A stretch of DNA of 64,000 nt from Boletus sp. NGJ (taxonomy: Eukaryota > Basidiomycota > Agaricomycetes > Boletales > Boletaceae), in NCBI GenBank assembly GCA_019096195.1, contig JAGTXK010000229.1:124001-188000 (forward strand), written 5' to 3'. Positions 61,560-64,000 of the stretch are shown one piece after another. Position numbers and translations under genes: made by a program. The stretch's first letter is position 1. Each line of letters starts with the position of its first letter. The notes under the pieces were generated by a model, which worked only from the letters and a program-made list of their open reading frames with translations, did no database searches and was not told the origin of the DNA.

Positions 61560-64000
61560 CCTCACTTCGTGGGAGTCGGGGAAGATCTTGTTCTGCGAAA
61601 ATAACACGACAAGCTGTCCTCAAAACCCCATACACATCAGCAACAATTCCTCCGACTTTTTTACACTGCGCCCCATTCCACCCCGCTCGGTCAATGGCGT
61701 TAGAGGCTTCTCCGTCATGGCCATTGGGATTGGCTCCCTCAAACTCGTGATTGCAAAGGGACTGCATATAACCCTGCACGACATGTTATTCATCCCAAAT
61801 GCCACTGTGCGCCTCATCTCGGTGTCTGCGCTCTGCGCTCAAAACAGATGTTCTGCCCACTTCAGTCACACCTGCTGGGTCCCAGCGAGGAACGGCGCAC
61901 GCATCCTCTCTGGGAATCTCAGCTCTCGCCGCCTCTACGCCCTTACCGGGGGACAACTCTCTGCCGAACACGCCCTCCTAACTCACACCTTACCCACCCT
62001 GCACACCTGGCATGGCCGCTTAGGTCATGCGAACTACCGTGCAGTCCATAACCTTGCACGCACCGGCCAAGTTGAAGGTATGCCCATCGACTTCTCCGTC
62101 CATCCTGGCGCCTGTAACCATTGTGCACTCGGCAAACAGACCAGAACGAGTGTACCTAAGGTCAGGCTGGGGATTAGAGCAGATCACAGACTGGGCATTG
62201 TACATGTCGACTTGATGGACTTCCCCGATCACGTCTCAGCGTCGGGTAACAAACATGTAATGAACATCATTGATGACTTCTCTTCCTACATTTGGTCCAT
62301 TCCCATTGGTTCCAAGTCCAATGCCTACAATGCACTCCTCGCATGGGAGCGTGTGCGCGAGCTGGAAACCTCACTTCGCGTTGGCACTTACCGTTCCGAC
62401 AATGGTGAACTGAAACGTAGTGACCTGCGAGAGTGGCTCCTCTCGCAGGGCTCTCAACATCAGTTCACCGCTCCTCACCTTCAGCCCACAACAGGCGTGT
62501 TGAACGGGTACATCGCACTCTCATGGGCAAGGCGCATGTAATGCGTTCCGCATGTGGTATGCCAACCAACAGTTGGGATGAATTCATCGTGACTGCGTGC
62601 TATCTGACCAATCGCACTCCTGTCAAATCGCAGCTCGGATATACCCCATTCGAACGGTGGTTTGGGACACGGCCTAACCTCTCTCATCTGCGTGAGATTG
62701 GGTGTCGTGCGTTCGTACTTACTCAAAACGTACACAAACCTAAGGTTTATGACCGCTCGATCGAGTGTGTGCTGGTGGGGTACTCACTTGACTCTAAAGC
62801 TTATCGACTTTACCACCGGACGAGTGGTAAAATGATCACCAGTTTTCATGTTTCTTTCATCGAATCCCATCAAAACACGAACCCGTCTCCGTCCCCCACA
62901 TCATCTGATTCCGTTCCAGCGAGTAGCGAACCCGTTACTACGCCCTCGATCGCTGTTGTCCCTCCCAAAAGCCCTGACCCCGCAGTCCCCGAACTGCGTC
63001 GTTCCAATCGTGTCCCGATCCCCTCCGCACGACTACGTGCATCACTGGAACAGATCCACCTAACTCGTAACCATGCACTCTCGGTGTATGACACATCCAT
63101 CACCGACTTGGAGAAGGATTGTGATACAACCGTAGACGGTCTGACAGCACTGCTTTCGGTCGGATGTACGGACAGTGATGACGATGGCCCTCATCCCCCA
63201 CGGGTGCCCACCCATCCCGATTCTAATATACATTGTCCAACTGATCCAGGGTCTTACGCTGAAGCCATGGCTTCCAAGCATGCCGATGAGTGGAGATCCG
63301 CGTTACAGGAAGAATTTGACTCTTTGCAGCGTATGGGCGTTTACAAACTTGTCCCGCGCTCTGCAGTACCTCCCGGTCGTCGAATTATGCGGGGGCGAGC
63401 CATCTTCAAACTCAAACGTGACGCTAATGGTAACCCTGCACGTTTCAAAGCAAGATATGTTTGTCGGGGTTACTCAGCTGTTTTTGGCCAGGGTTACTTC
63501 AAGACCTCTTCGCCTACAGCGCGTCTCGAATCTTTCCGAATTCTTGCACACATTGGCGCTTCACTCGATTGGGAAATGGAACAACTGGACATCAAGACCG
63601 CATATCTGAATGGGTCTCTTGCTCCGGACGAGGTGTGTTTCATGGAACAACCTGATGGTTTCGCGGTACCTGGGAAGGAGGATTGGGTCTGGGAACTGCA
63701 AAAAGGCCTGTACGGAATGAAACAGAGTGGCCGCGTGTGGAATGAGACGCTACACTTATATATGAGCAATTGGGGTTTCCAACGTCTCGAGTGCGAGCAC
63801 CGCATTTACTTCCGTCAACAGGGCGAGGAGACCATCGTTGTCGCCATACACGTCGACGATTTCTTCCTTGTTGGCAACTCAAAATTTGCCCTTTCCAAAT
63901 TCCGCGACCAACTGCAAACCGTTTGGCAAATCTCAGACGTCGGAGACGCACATTTTTGCGTAGGCATCGCGTTATCCCGTGACCGCGGCAAGAGAACAGT
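61560..64000 (+). mobile_element. Ty1/copia-family LTR retrotransposon (fossil, runs off the edge)
   Basis: Parts in copia order: end of the protease region and GAG-pre-integrase zinc motif (LHTWHGRLGHANYRAV near 62000, with CNHCALGKQ), integrase core (VHVDLMDF, IIDDFSSY, YRSDNGEL, 62200-62420, and on to about 62850), a Pro/Ser-rich linker (62870-63060), and reverse transcriptase (from about 63240; KARYVCRGY, QLDIKTAYLNG, GLYGMKQSGRVW, VAIHVDDFFLVG). RNase H and the 3' LTR would lie beyond 64000, and no 5' LTR is identified. The pol region carries a few breaks (about three or more), so it is not whole. It keeps high CpG content, unlike the neighbouring debris, which suggests a younger insertion. 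Confidence 0.9.

Overview
The window looks like a stretch of a filamentous basidiomycete (Agaricomycetes) genome. Genes are dense and carry many short introns (mostly 46-68 nt, GT-AG, one probable GC-AG). The protein families fit too: an agaricomycete-type APH/fructosamine-kinase-like protein, a multi-exon tyrosinase, a fungal rhodopsin-like protein, and DUF6533 and DUF6534 membrane proteins. A Ceratobasidium/Rhizoctonia-like fungus is a guess only. Several gene models were assembled by hand, exon by exon; phases close exactly in those where every exon is listed.

Layout. 0-6.6 kb: the 3' end of an unknown gene, an APH-family protein, a MYND zinc-finger protein and an unknown nuclear-looking protein. 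7-13.8 kb: four diverged copies of a repeat unit. Two of them (units 3 and 4) still carry a tiny secreted-peptide gene behind a conserved TATA promoter. A fifth, inverted unit with its own peptide gene lies at 34.9-36.4 kb. 14.8-22 kb: a sphingoid-base-phosphate phosphatase, a rhodopsin-like membrane protein and a 4EHP/eIF4E2-type cap-binding protein.

22-33.4 kb: a large inverted duplication. Each arm carries a DUF6534 gene and a relic of the eIF4E2 gene. Between the arms sit an intron-containing tRNA-Ala(AGC) and the complete SIN3 co-repressor gene, and a relic of the SIN3 5' end lies in the right arm. 36.8-38 kb: a thymine/uracil-DNA glycosylase (TDG/Mug). 40.3-48.4 kb: a 14-exon tyrosinase with a Ser/Pro-rich gene, followed by a decayed tandem copy of both. 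50.7-52.5 kb: a DUF6533 seven-helix protein.

54-61.2 kb: a compositionally different island. It is AT-rich, looks poor in CpG, and holds mirrored simple-repeat arrays, a dead Tc1/mariner element with about 200-bp inverted repeats, and transposon debris. 61.6 kb to the edge: a Ty1/copia retrotransposon fossil that runs off the window.

The genes are mostly independent housekeeping or surface functions. The clearest local groupings are the peptide family with its shared promoter architecture, and four integral-membrane proteins of sensor-like families (one rhodopsin-like, two DUF6534, one DUF6533). No CRISPR array, bacterial operon or rRNA was seen.
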